DNA from: an uncultured Chloroflexus sp. | GTDB lineage: Bacteria; Chloroflexota; Chloroflexia; Chloroflexales; Chloroflexaceae | Length of the DNA stretch: 64,000 bases | Assembly: GCF_937951745.1 (NCBI RefSeq) | Contig: NZ_CALFBQ010000030.1 | Span: 1-64,000 of the forward strand | Reading direction: 5' to 3' | Part shown: positions 42,867-51,736 of the stretch, piece after piece | Numbering within the stretch: the stretch's first letter is position 1 | How the letters are laid out: every line of letters starts with the position of its first letter | Notes under the pieces: model-generated | The model's input: the letters and a program-made list of their open reading frames with translations, nothing else | Database searches by the model: none | What the model was told of the DNA's origin: nothing | Program-made: the position numbers and the translations under genes

Positions 42867-43133
42867 CTATTCATGTTCGGTCAATTGCTGATCGGCCAAT
42901 TCGGCCTGCAACGCCTGAATCGCTACTAGCAACTGGCGCTCGCGCTCGGCCAACGTGGCCGCCATTGCGCGCGCCGCCGACAATTGTGCAGCACGAGCTA
43001 AGGCCGTCGCCCCAGCGGGGACGGTATCATTTTCTAGACGGGCAACCGATTGGCGCGCCCGCTCAAGGCCGGGGCGCAAGCTGTTGAGGCGAGCGGTAAG
43101 TACTTCGATGCGCTGGCGAAAGTGATCTTGCAT
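42867..43133 (-). CDS. Small coiled-coil protein of unknown function
   Basis: An 88-residue, almost wholly helical protein (FRQRIEVLTARLNSLRPGLE, AERERQLLVAIQALQAELAD) interrupted by a short DTVPAGATALAR turn, suggesting a helical hairpin. No family is recognised. GGAGG lies 7 nt before the ATG. Alone on its transcript. Confidence 0.72.
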   Translation of the reverse strand: MQDHFRQRIEVLTARLNSLRPGLERARQSVARLENDTVPAGATALARAAQLSAARAMAATLAERERQLLVAIQALQAELADQQLTEHE

Positions 43134-43272
43134 GGTTTATCCTCCACATATTCGCCGGGCACATCCGTAGCGCCGCGGCGACAATGACCTGAGCGGCACC
43201 GTCGCCGCGATCCGCCATCTAGTATATCGTGTTTGCACATTTTTTGCAATGGGTGTGCAGAGATGGTGAAAT

Positions 43273-43309
43273 ACAATGCGCAGGGAATATTGCTTTCCCT
43301 GCGCATTGT
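43273..43309 (-). terminator. Terminator of the large lipoprotein gene
   Basis: A perfect 15-bp stem, ACAATGCGCAGGGAA (43273-43287) and TTCCCTGCGCATTGT (43295-43309), with a 7-nt loop, 11 bp past the minus-strand stop codon. The T-run after it is short. Confidence 0.75.
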
Positions 43310-43320
43310 GCTGTGTTACG

Positions 43321-45882
43321 TTACTCCAAAGGATTGATCACGCCATCGCGATACACTTCGATCACCAGATCGTGTTCGATGCGGCCAGCACAGCGAGTCG
43401 TCTTTTGCTCTGGCGGTTCGTCGCCGATCGTCTCAACAGTGACGACAATGGTTATATCAATGTCGGTGTAGGCATTCTTCTGCGTGCTGATCCGCCAGAG
43501 CGGTTCACCGAGCGTATCGCCTTTACCCACATATTCGAGTTTGTCGAGCGTATAGCGGGTGTCGACATTGCCACTGATCGACACACCAACACACCCCGTT
43601 AGCGTCGTGCTCATGAGCAACCCAACCAACAACAGCGCTATCCGGCGGCGCGATCGCCACGCGAGGATGCCGGGAGGCACAAAGACCAATGCCAGCCACA
43701 CCGGCGCAGCATTACTCGTGGCCGGCGGTGGGAAGACAACCTGCATCTCGCCTTCGATCGCATCAGGTGAGATCAAGGCTAATGCCGCGAACTGCGAGGT
43801 ATCATCCGCTTCGCTGGTCAGCGAGGCTGCCCCTCCGTCAAAGACAAAGGCCAGTTCGTTCAGGCCGCTCCACTGGTACGAACCGCGCGGTGCCACTATC
43901 AACGAAATCGCTTGAGCCAGCTTAATCAGATCGGCTGGATCATCATTAAAGTTTTCATTGTCATTCACACACGATACGGTCGTGCTGATCACCTTCTGGC
44001 TCACCATGATCCAGTCACCCTGCAAATCGACCACATGCACTTTGGCCTTGAAGGTGGCTGACTGATTGCGGGCCAAGGCTACCACCCGCACCATGTCGTA
44101 ACCCATACCGCGATGGATTGGGCCGAGCACCAGTTGGCTGGAGCCATCGTGATACGTGACCGGCTCATCGCCCCGCCGGTAAAACAGCTCCACTCCCGGC
44201 TCAATGGTGAGCATGACCGGCCAGCCGGATGTGTTCGGGTTAGCTCCGCCGTTCACCACACTCAACGGATAGACGGCGCCACTGTCAATAACGGCTTGGA
44301 TCTGGTACTCAGGCGGACGGCCATTTGGCGTTTGTTTCTCGATCTGCGGCGCCTCAGCAGTCGAACTGAGCACAAAATGATCACCCCTGTTGCGGCGAAC
44401 GCTGATCACATCACCGACCCGGCTGGCTTGTTGCAACACCTCCGGCAGCATGATCCCGGTATTGGCCCGTTCCGGCGCCACCCCAAGCAAATAGCGGGCA
44501 TAATCATCGAGGTTAGCGCGCAGCTTCGCTTGGCGCGCTTCATCCATCAACGGGTAGCTGCCCTCGTTGATCGCCTTCACCAGCTCTTCCTCGCTCAGCG
44601 CGCAGGCACTGTTCGCGCAGAGGTTGACCTTCAGCAATTGGGCGTGAATGTAGCGCGATTCATCGTTCCGTCCCCACGTGAACGGTTCGGACTGAAAGCC
44701 AAGCTTCGGCCCATCAACCGTCGTTTGGCCGTACTGAGTGAGGTTGTGCTCTTGCGCTGCCGGCTCGATCAGAAAGACCAAGTTCTCATCGGTTGTCTCT
44801 AACCACCACGCCTTGATGCCAGAGAGGGCCGCCACCGTCATCGCATACTCTTCATCTTGCACCCAGTGGGCCAGCTCGTGAATCAGTTCGTAGCGTCCGG
44901 GCGGGTTGGCGATGGTTTGGGCGCTATCAACCGGCAACGAGAGGATGCTACTCTTGGGGCTGTATGCCGGCGCGTTGAGATCAGGCTTGATCACCACGAA
45001 AATAGACGAGTTCGACTTGGCTGCGGTAAACCCTTTCTGAGCAAAACTCCGCAGAATCGAAGCGATCTGGCGAATCACTTCATCGGCCTGATCAAGCGTG
45101 AACTTGGCCGTCATTGGCCACATCACGTAGATTTGGCCATTGGTGCGGCACAGTGTGTTCGACGTCCATTGCAAACAGAGATGATAGTCGTCGGCGGCGA
45201 ATGCCGGCGGGGGTGCGAGCGTCTGCCACAGCTTTCCATCGCTCGCGGCGCTCTGCGGGCGAGCCACGAAGTAGCGGATCGTACCACCCCCGCCATTGCC
45301 GGAGGTGAGATCAGGCACACCGGTGGGCGCCACCCGCACTGCCAGCTCCAGTTTTCCATCACGTGGTTCTTGATCGAGCACCGCCAGATAGGTGTCATCG
45401 ACTAACGCCACAATGCGCGATTCGGGTGAAGCGGCGGGCAGCGACAGCGTGACCCGGCCCCGACTATCGTTTGGTGCAGTCACTGCGTAGAGCGGCGTCT
45501 CGATCACGGCCTGTTCTTGCAAGGCGACGGCCAATGGACCCTCAGCGGCGCTGAGGGCAACCGTAATCGGCTCGCCGGTTTCCATAACGGTGGGTGGGGC
45601 AATGATTTGCGTGCCGTATTCATCGGTGTAGGGTTGACCATTGGGTTGCACCGGCAGGCTGGCTAACGGCTTTACTTCCATCACCAGCGGAGCGGGAACA
45701 GCGGTTGGCGGCGGCGCAACCGTCGCCTCCGCGCCACCCGGTGTAGACTCGCTCGCGGTGGGAGGGCCGGTCACGCAAGCGGCCAAACCGCTCCCGATGA
45801 CAAGAATAAGGAACCAATAGAGGGCGCGTGAGATGCCTTTAGCAGGACATGGAGCAAACGGCGGACGAGATGGGGCGAGCAT
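43321..45882 (-). CDS. Large lipoprotein with HELAH metalloprotease-like motif
   Basis: An 853-residue exported protein, not assigned to a family. Lipobox GLAAC puts Cys36 at the mature start, after which comes a Pro/Thr-rich spacer. The central region contains YELIHELAHWVQDEEY with His335-Glu336-x-x-His339, the zinc site of gluzincin-type proteases; an acidic third ligand could be in ENLVFLIEPA. Near residue 725 is a membrane helix (VWLALVFVPPGILAW) followed by a basic stretch, a second hydrophobic helix and another lipobox-like LTGC (Cys764) heading a ~90-residue C-terminal domain. The C-terminal part looks like a separate lipoprotein fused in frame. Start at ATG 45882 behind AAGGAGG. Confidence 0.75.
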   Translation of the reverse strand: MLAPSRPPFAPCPAKGISRALYWFLILVIGSGLAACVTGPPTASESTPGGAEATVAPPPTAVPAPLVMEVKPLASLPVQPNGQPYTDEYGTQIIAPPTVMETGEPITVALSAAEGPLAVALQEQAVIETPLYAVTAPNDSRGRVTLSLPAASPESRIVALVDDTYLAVLDQEPRDGKLELAVRVAPTGVPDLTSGNGGGGTIRYFVARPQSAASDGKLWQTLAPPPAFAADDYHLCLQWTSNTLCRTNGQIYVMWPMTAKFTLDQADEVIRQIASILRSFAQKGFTAAKSNSSIFVVIKPDLNAPAYSPKSSILSLPVDSAQTIANPPGRYELIHELAHWVQDEEYAMTVAALSGIKAWWLETTDENLVFLIEPAAQEHNLTQYGQTTVDGPKLGFQSEPFTWGRNDESRYIHAQLLKVNLCANSACALSEEELVKAINEGSYPLMDEARQAKLRANLDDYARYLLGVAPERANTGIMLPEVLQQASRVGDVISVRRNRGDHFVLSSTAEAPQIEKQTPNGRPPEYQIQAVIDSGAVYPLSVVNGGANPNTSGWPVMLTIEPGVELFYRRGDEPVTYHDGSSQLVLGPIHRGMGYDMVRVVALARNQSATFKAKVHVVDLQGDWIMVSQKVISTTVSCVNDNENFNDDPADLIKLAQAISLIVAPRGSYQWSGLNELAFVFDGGAASLTSEADDTSQFAALALISPDAIEGEMQVVFPPPATSNAAPVWLALVFVPPGILAWRSRRRIALLLVGLLMSTTLTGCVGVSISGNVDTRYTLDKLEYVGKGDTLGEPLWRISTQKNAYTDIDITIVVTVETIGDEPPEQKTTRCAGRIEHDLVIEVYRDGVINPLE

Positions 45883-46107
45883 ACGGTTCCTCCTTGGCGA
45901 AAGGATGGTTCGGCACAGGGAACCTGTATGTTGTTGTAGCGCGTACTGCACCAACTGTCACGGTGTTTCGATATAACTCCGCATTGCGAAGAAGCAACAA
46001 ATGGACAACCGCTATAACACTGTGCTAACACTACGCTACTACCCAACTAATATCGCCAGAGTAGAGTGATGTTAGCTGAAAAACAACAGAACTCAAGCGA
46101 GGTCACT

Positions 46108-46887
46108 ATGGTCTTTGCAAGCCCAATTCGCACGGGCGAACAGAGCATCAACCGCGTCTTGCAAGCAGGATTGCCGGTCTTACTCGTCTTCGACCGGCGC
46201 GGTTGCCAAACTTGCCAGCAACTCGAACCAACCCTCGAACGGTTGGCGCAACGCTTTGCTGGCAAGGCGCTGATTGCGCGGGTTGATGCCGATGATAACC
46301 CGGCTCTAGTGCGGAAATATAGCGTCACCGATCTACCGGGGCTGGTCTTTATTAGGCATGGCGCGATAGTGGCACGCACTGCCGGCGCTGCGCCAGAGAC
46401 GGCCTTACAAGCATGGTTAAACTACCTGAGCGGCGAGGGTTCGCAGCCGCCGTTGCCGAGCGGGCCGAGTATGCCGCTGCACCAATCGGCGCCGGCCACC
46501 AATGGCACCGCACCCAACCCTACGTCAAACCGTCCAGCCGCCAGCGAACCACGCGCGCCGGCTGGGCCGGTGATACTGCGCGACGCCACCTTCGATCAAG
46601 TAGTCGGCCAGAGCCAGCAGCCAGTGCTAGTCGATTTCTGGGCGCCGTGGTGCGGCCCGTGCCGGGCCGTCGCGCCATCGATCGAGCGGCTGGCGCAAGA
46701 GTTCACCGGCAAGGCGGTGGTTGCCAAGCTCAACGTGGACGAAAACCCGTACACGGCCCAACGCTTCGGCATCACCGGCATCCCAGCGATTTACGTCTTC
46801 AAAGACGGTCGGGTCGTTGAGCGGCTAGTCGGCGCACAGCCGTATCAGGTCTTGCGACAAGCGCTGGCCCGGCATGTGGGACGATAG
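46108..46887 (+). CDS. Tandem thioredoxin-domain protein
   Basis: A 259-residue soluble protein with two thioredoxin folds. Domain 1 (~residues 10-110) has an unusual active site RGCQTCQQLEP; domain 2 (~155-259) has the classical WAPWCGPC and cis-Pro in GITGIPAIYVF. A Pro/Ala-rich linker joins them. The N-terminal domain probably has different redox properties. Translation from ATG 46108 uses GAGG; starts at 46066/46069 are also in frame. A good terminator follows. Confidence 0.87.
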   Translation: MVFASPIRTGEQSINRVLQAGLPVLLVFDRRGCQTCQQLEPTLERLAQRFAGKALIARVDADDNPALVRKYSVTDLPGLVFIRHGAIVARTAGAAPETALQAWLNYLSGEGSQPPLPSGPSMPLHQSAPATNGTAPNPTSNRPAASEPRAPAGPVILRDATFDQVVGQSQQPVLVDFWAPWCGPCRAVAPSIERLAQEFTGKAVVAKLNVDENPYTAQRFGITGIPAIYVFKDGRVVERLVGAQPYQVLRQALARHVGR

Positions 46888-46897
46888 CACACGGGTA

Positions 46898-46931
46898 GCC
46901 TCGGCGGGAATATCTCGCCGAGGCCGTTTTT
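46898..46931 (+). terminator. Rho-independent terminator of the tandem thioredoxin gene
   Basis: GCCTCGGCG (46898-46906) and CGCCGAGGC (46916-46924), 9-nt loop, followed by CGTTTTT. Confidence 0.88.
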
Positions 46932-47067
46932 GCATGCAATGATGGTTACGCATAGAGTGGGGTTAGCGTGAATTATGCGCAAACACTGTGTTCGCCTTTC
47001 ATACGTCAGGCTCCCTGCTGTATGAAATACTCCTACCTATCTTTAATCCACATTCAGCAGAGAGGTC

Positions 47068-47526
47068 ATGAGGAAGGTATAGTCTCGCTATTCGCTCAGG
47101 ACCATCATTGAGTGGCCGGGCTTGCTCATCGCTGATGTGCTGTTCTTCGCCCTCGGCTGGAACATCCGCGCCGATCTTGCCCGCCAAATGGCAACCATGA
47201 TCCCGGCACAAGGCACCGTTGTCGAAGACGTATCGCGCATTGCCAACACCAACAGCGGGAAGCGAACCTTCGACGACCCGGTAGTCAAGTTCTGCACCGC
47301 CAATGGCGAGCCGATCCGGTTCGAGAGCACGCTTGGCGGCAATCTGCCAGCGTTTCAAGCCGGCGAGCAAGGAGAAGTGCTGTACACCCTTGTCAATCCA
47401 TAGGAAAACTGACTACCGGTATATATCTTTCTCGGCAGTTTGGTGACGCTCGATCTGTATTGAATTCTTGAAACTCGGCGGATTGCTTGGCCTGATCGGC
47501 ACGATTCTGTGGCGCCGCCGCGCCTA
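47068..47526 (+). pseudogene. Decayed DUF3592-type membrane protein gene
   Basis: ATG 47068 has a good ribosome site (AGAGAGG) but meets TAG after four codons. The same frame continues EWPGLLIADVLFFALGWNIR, then GTVVEDVSRIANTN, DDPVVKFCTANGEPIRF and GGNLPAFQAGEQGEVLYTLV-NP before TAG 47401 and later TGA codons. This is the DUF3592 pattern (extracytoplasmic beta domain between two helices). The expected final helix survives in another frame as LGGLLGLIGTILWRRRA, ending at 47526. At least two stops and one frameshift make it non-functional. Confidence 0.6.
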
Positions 47527-47575
47527 GATACACGGCATCCCACCTTTTCTGTCGGGCAGGATGCCGGGTTGACAC

Positions 47576-48562
47576 TTATGGATTAGCCGGCGTTTCTCCC
47601 GGCGTTGACGGCTGCGTGCGATTTGGCTGCGGAACAACAAGGGCCTGTCCATCCACCGCTTGATTGTTAAGCAACAGGGTCAGATTGGTGTTTGGGTCAA
47701 CGAACCACACATTCCCCCTCGACATCATTTGCACGAGCAATTCACGCTTGCGCAGCTCGAACAGTTCGGGGTTTTCGCGCCAGTAGCGACCTTCAATTGC
47801 TCGCACCTGCGCTTCGCGATTGGCGGCCTCAAGTGCCGCTGCCGTGATACCTTTTTCGCGAGTCAACGCGACCAAGGCCTCTTGCTCGGCTTGGAAGAGG
47901 TTATTGGCTTGTTGCGCTTCGATCTGCTGCCGGCGTTTCTGCTCGGTTTCAATCTGCACTTCAAGATTCGCTTTTTCGGCCAACAACTGAGCGTATGTCT
48001 CACCAACCTTGATATCAAGTACCTTTACCGCTTCGATCGTGATGTACAGTTGATCAACCGGCGCGCGTTGGCCATCACCGGGCGGCGTGGTAAGAAAACG
48101 GCGGATCCGCTCGGCAAAGGCGCCACGATCCGAGAGCGCTTCATCGAGGGTAAACTGGGTACTGGCGCTCTTGAGCGCATCATTGATAAACCCATCCAGA
48201 AAATCATTCAGTTGCGCATCACTGACCCCGATCTCAGCATAGGCGGCGCGTAACGCCTGCTCAGTTGGTAAGCGGCGAAAATCGACTTGAATATCAATGT
48301 CGTACAACTGTTTGTCACTGCTGGCAACATTTTGCGAAATTTGCCGTGACTGGCGGCGGATATTGACCAGTTCGATTGCGGTGAAGGGGGCAAAGGGGCG
48401 AAAGATCGGCCCCGGCCCATGCACAGCCACGATCCGACCTTGCACCAGCTCAATTGCAGCCTGACCCTCATCAACCTGTACATACTTCATTGTGCTGAGG
48501 CCGATACCAGCAATGATCAGCACAAGAATAAGCCCGCCAACTAATGACAACCGTGCATTCAT
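47576..48562 (-). CDS. SPFH/prohibitin-family membrane protein, second paralogue
   Basis: A 328-residue protein with one N-terminal helix (SLVGGLILVLIIAGIGLS), an SPFH domain (DEGQAAIELVQGRIVAVHGP, VDFRRLPTEQALRAAYAEIG) and a coiled coil (~residues 185-245, LLAEKANLEVQIETEQKRRQ). The C-terminus is Pro/Gln-rich. It differs considerably from the paralogue at 34987, so the two are not a recent duplication. It lies 51 bp downstream of the glycosyltransferase gene. Confidence 0.85.
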   Translation of the reverse strand: MNARLSLVGGLILVLIIAGIGLSTMKYVQVDEGQAAIELVQGRIVAVHGPGPIFRPFAPFTAIELVNIRRQSRQISQNVASSDKQLYDIDIQVDFRRLPTEQALRAAYAEIGVSDAQLNDFLDGFINDALKSASTQFTLDEALSDRGAFAERIRRFLTTPPGDGQRAPVDQLYITIEAVKVLDIKVGETYAQLLAEKANLEVQIETEQKRRQQIEAQQANNLFQAEQEALVALTREKGITAAALEAANREAQVRAIEGRYWRENPELFELRKRELLVQMMSRGNVWFVDPNTNLTLLLNNQAVDGQALVVPQPNRTQPSTPGETPANP

Positions 48563-48613
48563 ACTTCCTCCTCCACCCGGGCGTGACGCACGTTGCGACA
48601 GCGCACCCCCCGA

Positions 48614-49633
48614 TTACGTCGGGAACGACGTGTGTTCTCGTTGATTAGTACGCACCGCAGGGGCGGAAGTTGCAACCGCCTCGTCGATCCCTAACGTTTC
48701 GGCAACAATATAGAGTGGCCGGCCTTTCACTTCGTCGTAGATGCGACCGACATATTCGCCGATGATGCCGAGCGAGATCAGTTGAACCGCACCAAGGAAG
48801 AGTACACTCGCCAACGTGCTGGCCTGACCATAAAACGCCGGTTCGGCGGCAGCGGGATTGGCTAACCGCATTACAAACACCACAATCAAGAAAATCATAC
48901 TGATTGCGGCCACGATAAAGCCGAGATAGGTCGCTAGTTGCAGCGGCAGATACGAAAAGCTGGTAATGCCATCGAGGGCAAACCGCAGCATCTTGCGCAA
49001 CGGATATTTGGTAGTACCGGCGGTGCGGGCATGGCGACGATACGGCACACCGGTCTGACGGAAGCCAACCCACGCTGACAACCCACGCATAAAGCGGTGG
49101 TGCTCGCGCATGCGTTTGAGCGCATCGACAACCTTGCGATCCATTAGCCGAAAATCGCCGGTATCGACTGGAATCTTGACGTTGGTAATCCGCACGATCA
49201 GGCGATAGAAGATAGCTGCCGTCGTTTTCTTAAACCACGTCTCACCTTCGCGCTCCTCGCGTACACCATACACCACCTGATAGCCTTCGCGCCAACGGGC
49301 AATCAGATCGGGGATCACCTCCGGCGGGTCTTGCAAATCAGAATCGATCACGATCACCGCTTTGCCGGTAGCGTAGTCGGTGCCGGCGGTAATCGCAATC
49401 TGATGGCCAAAATTGCGCGAGAAGTTGATTACTTTGATGCGTGGATCGCGCTCGTGCAGTTCACGCATAATCTCCGGCGAACGATCTTGGCAACCGTCAT
49501 TGACCAGCACTAGCTCAAACGGTTCTCCCAGCGGTTCGAGGGCCGCAATCACCCGCCGGCAAAACTCGCCGATCAGTTGCTCTTCATTGTAGACCGGCGC
49601 GACCACAGAAAAGGTTGGTTGCACATCAGCCAT
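48614..49633 (-). CDS. Membrane-anchored family 2 glycosyltransferase (GtrB/DPM1-like)
   Basis: A 339-residue enzyme likely to move a sugar from a nucleotide donor to polyprenyl phosphate. The GT-A domain shows [22 protein letters not shown], the metal-binding [14 protein letters not shown], and [16 protein letters not shown]. Two C-terminal helices ([20 protein letters not shown] and [19 protein letters not shown]) anchor it, as in GtrB. Start at ATG 49633 behind GGGGAGG. The next gene upstream encodes a polyprenyl-phosphate-sugar-type glycosyltransferase, a logical partner. Confidence 0.9.
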   Translation of the reverse strand: MADVQPTFSVVAPVYNEEQLIGEFCRRVIAALEPLGEPFELVLVNDGCQDRSPEIMRELHERDPRIKVINFSRNFGHQIAITAGTDYATGKAVIVIDSDLQDPPEVIPDLIARWREGYQVVYGVREEREGETWFKKTTAAIFYRLIVRITNVKIPVDTGDFRLMDRKVVDALKRMREHHRFMRGLSAWVGFRQTGVPYRRHARTAGTTKYPLRKMLRFALDGITSFSYLPLQLATYLGFIVAAISMIFLIVVFVMRLANPAAAEPAFYGQASTLASVLFLGAVQLISLGIIGEYVGRIYDEVKGRPLYIVAETLGIDEAVATSAPAVRTNQREHTSFPT

Positions 49634-49713
49634 GGTTCCTCCCCGCCGCATTGGGCGGTTGTAAAGACATTGGATAGTAGCATCTTACGCAATGCAGACG
49701 TATCACAATGCGC

Positions 49714-51696
49714 TTACCAATGACGAGTAAAGCCGCCTGTAGCAAGTTCGATCTCGGCTACCGTAAGATTGATCACAACCCAATAAAACAGGATCGCACT
49801 GATCAAGAGCGATCCGAAGGCGAACGGATTCCCAAATCGCCTAAGCCGATGATCCATCTCAGCTAGAAATGACGTTATGAAGAGCGCCAATGCCGGCATC
49901 ATCGGTAAGAAGAAGCGCTCCTTATTGGTCGTGAGCATCACAACCAAACCGTAGAACATGACCCATCCAAGCAACAGTAGATAGCGCCGATTCGATAATG
50001 GGCCTTTCACGATCATACCACCGAACGCTACGAGCCCGAGCGGCCATATAAATAGTTGATGGATTGTATGCTCGCCAAATTGGCGGATATTGCCTAACCA
50101 ATGACGCCAAAGTCCATACGGATCAAAGTTTAAAATAAACCACATTTGTTCAAACGTTGATCCTTCCGGCACTGAGTCAGTACGCTCAAAAGCGAATGAC
50201 CAAATGTTGACGTATTGCCGCGTCGAAAATGGCAGACCCGTATCGCGAATATCGAGCAACCACTGCGGCGCCGACACAAGCAGAAATCCGCCAAGCAAAG
50301 CCAGCGGGCCAATCAAACGGCCAAGGCGGCTCAACCAAGCTAGCCGTAGCGGCAGTTGAGGCATAGGTTGAAAGTACAACCACACCAAACTCGGGATCAA
50401 CAGCATCGTGGTCTGTACGCGAAAGAGGTACGCAAGACCAAGCGCCATTCCAGCGAGGATGACTTGCCGCCAAGGCAGTGGCTCATGCCATAGCAAAGCC
50501 AGTAACGCCAATGCGGCAAAACTGACCATTGGCGCATCAGTGCTGGCAAAGACGCCATGGGATACCACCACCGGCGCTGCTAACATCACTGCGCCGGCCA
50601 CCCATGCATACGATCGATGAATCGCTCGCCAAACCATAAGCGTTGTAGCGCCTATCGTCATAAATGTAGCGATAGCGCTGGCGATCCGGCCAAACAGCAG
50701 CGCTTGATCACCGGCCAACTGCCCCAACCATAAAATCAGCGGAAAACCGAATGGATAAAAGGGATGGGCGCGGAATACACGCTGCCAAGAGCCGCCATGG
50801 TACAAATGCCAATAGTAATCAGGCCCTTCAACGTACCAATGCCATTGCAAGGTTGCTATGACGGCAAACGCCAGAAGTATGACGATCATCCCGGCAATGA
50901 ACGCGCCGCTATGTGTGCGAGCGGCGCTCTGCGCGAGGAAGGCGCCAATGGTTAATGCCGCAACCATGCCCGGCAACCACGAACATGGCAACCACGTGTA
51001 GTCGTTTCCCTGAAGCGGATGCCATACAAGAAGGTCGTATCCTACCGGCAAGAGGAGAGCAACCACGGCAAACCACACAAGCCGTTTGCCGCGCAACGGC
51101 CAGAGCAGACGAGCAAATCCCAACAGAGTTACGCCAATCGTGATCAGCGGCGTAATCGGTGCCGTCAACGTGTTTGAACTGCGAATACTTACATGACTGA
51201 CCGCAATTCCTAACAACCGGGGATCATCTTGATTACGGTTTCGGGTTTCAGCATCAATGGTGAAACGACGTGGTGTAAACAAATCTAACCAGTGATAGGT
51301 TGCAGGTGACTGCCAAAGGATATGGTATCTGCGGAAGTCGGGGAGCTGATCTGTAACCACGATTGTGGCCACTGGAAAGGCACGGTCTTTGATCTCAACG
51401 TAATAAGGAATAACATCACTGGGAGTGTAGGCGCGTATTGTAACCAGATACCTTGCATGCACCGGTGGGAGATTGATAATAGCAGGCCCGCTCGTCCAGC
51501 GAAATGGCGTACCATTAGAAGATAGCTCTTTGGTGAAAAAACCGGTTCCCACGATTGCCGAGTCAGCGCCGCCAATGACTGCATCAATCCGCCATGGACG
51601 TGATGCCAAGAGCCATGTTGCGCTTAGGGAAATGACGAGCAGTGCAAGGAGCGTTGCCAATGGCAGAAGCTGGATACGCGAGAAATGATAACGCAT
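49714..51696 (-). CDS. Multispanning GT39/ArnT-like membrane glycosyltransferase
   Basis: A 660-residue protein with about 13 membrane helices. After the first helix is a ~140-residue extracytoplasmic beta-rich region (GADSAIVGTGFF...), then the GT-C core. A candidate acidic pair lies in YVEGPDYYWHLYHGG, where Asp/Glu in the first loop is catalytic in this superfamily; FASTDAPMVSFAALAL and TTNKERFFLPMMPAL match the dolichyl-/undecaprenyl-phosphate mannosyltransferase pattern. It would transfer sugars from a lipid carrier to surface acceptors. Likely cooperates with the GtrB-like enzyme 81 bp downstream. Confidence 0.78.
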   Translation of the reverse strand: MRYHFSRIQLLPLATLLALLVISLSATWLLASRPWRIDAVIGGADSAIVGTGFFTKELSSNGTPFRWTSGPAIINLPPVHARYLVTIRAYTPSDVIPYYVEIKDRAFPVATIVVTDQLPDFRRYHILWQSPATYHWLDLFTPRRFTIDAETRNRNQDDPRLLGIAVSHVSIRSSNTLTAPITPLITIGVTLLGFARLLWPLRGKRLVWFAVVALLLPVGYDLLVWHPLQGNDYTWLPCSWLPGMVAALTIGAFLAQSAARTHSGAFIAGMIVILLAFAVIATLQWHWYVEGPDYYWHLYHGGSWQRVFRAHPFYPFGFPLILWLGQLAGDQALLFGRIASAIATFMTIGATTLMVWRAIHRSYAWVAGAVMLAAPVVVSHGVFASTDAPMVSFAALALLALLWHEPLPWRQVILAGMALGLAYLFRVQTTMLLIPSLVWLYFQPMPQLPLRLAWLSRLGRLIGPLALLGGFLLVSAPQWLLDIRDTGLPFSTRQYVNIWSFAFERTDSVPEGSTFEQMWFILNFDPYGLWRHWLGNIRQFGEHTIHQLFIWPLGLVAFGGMIVKGPLSNRRYLLLLGWVMFYGLVVMLTTNKERFFLPMMPALALFITSFLAEMDHRLRRFGNPFAFGSLLISAILFYWVVINLTVAEIELATGGFTRHW

Positions 51697-51736
51697 AATA
51701 ATTTCAATAACTCAAGCAATCGCGAATAACCACGTC

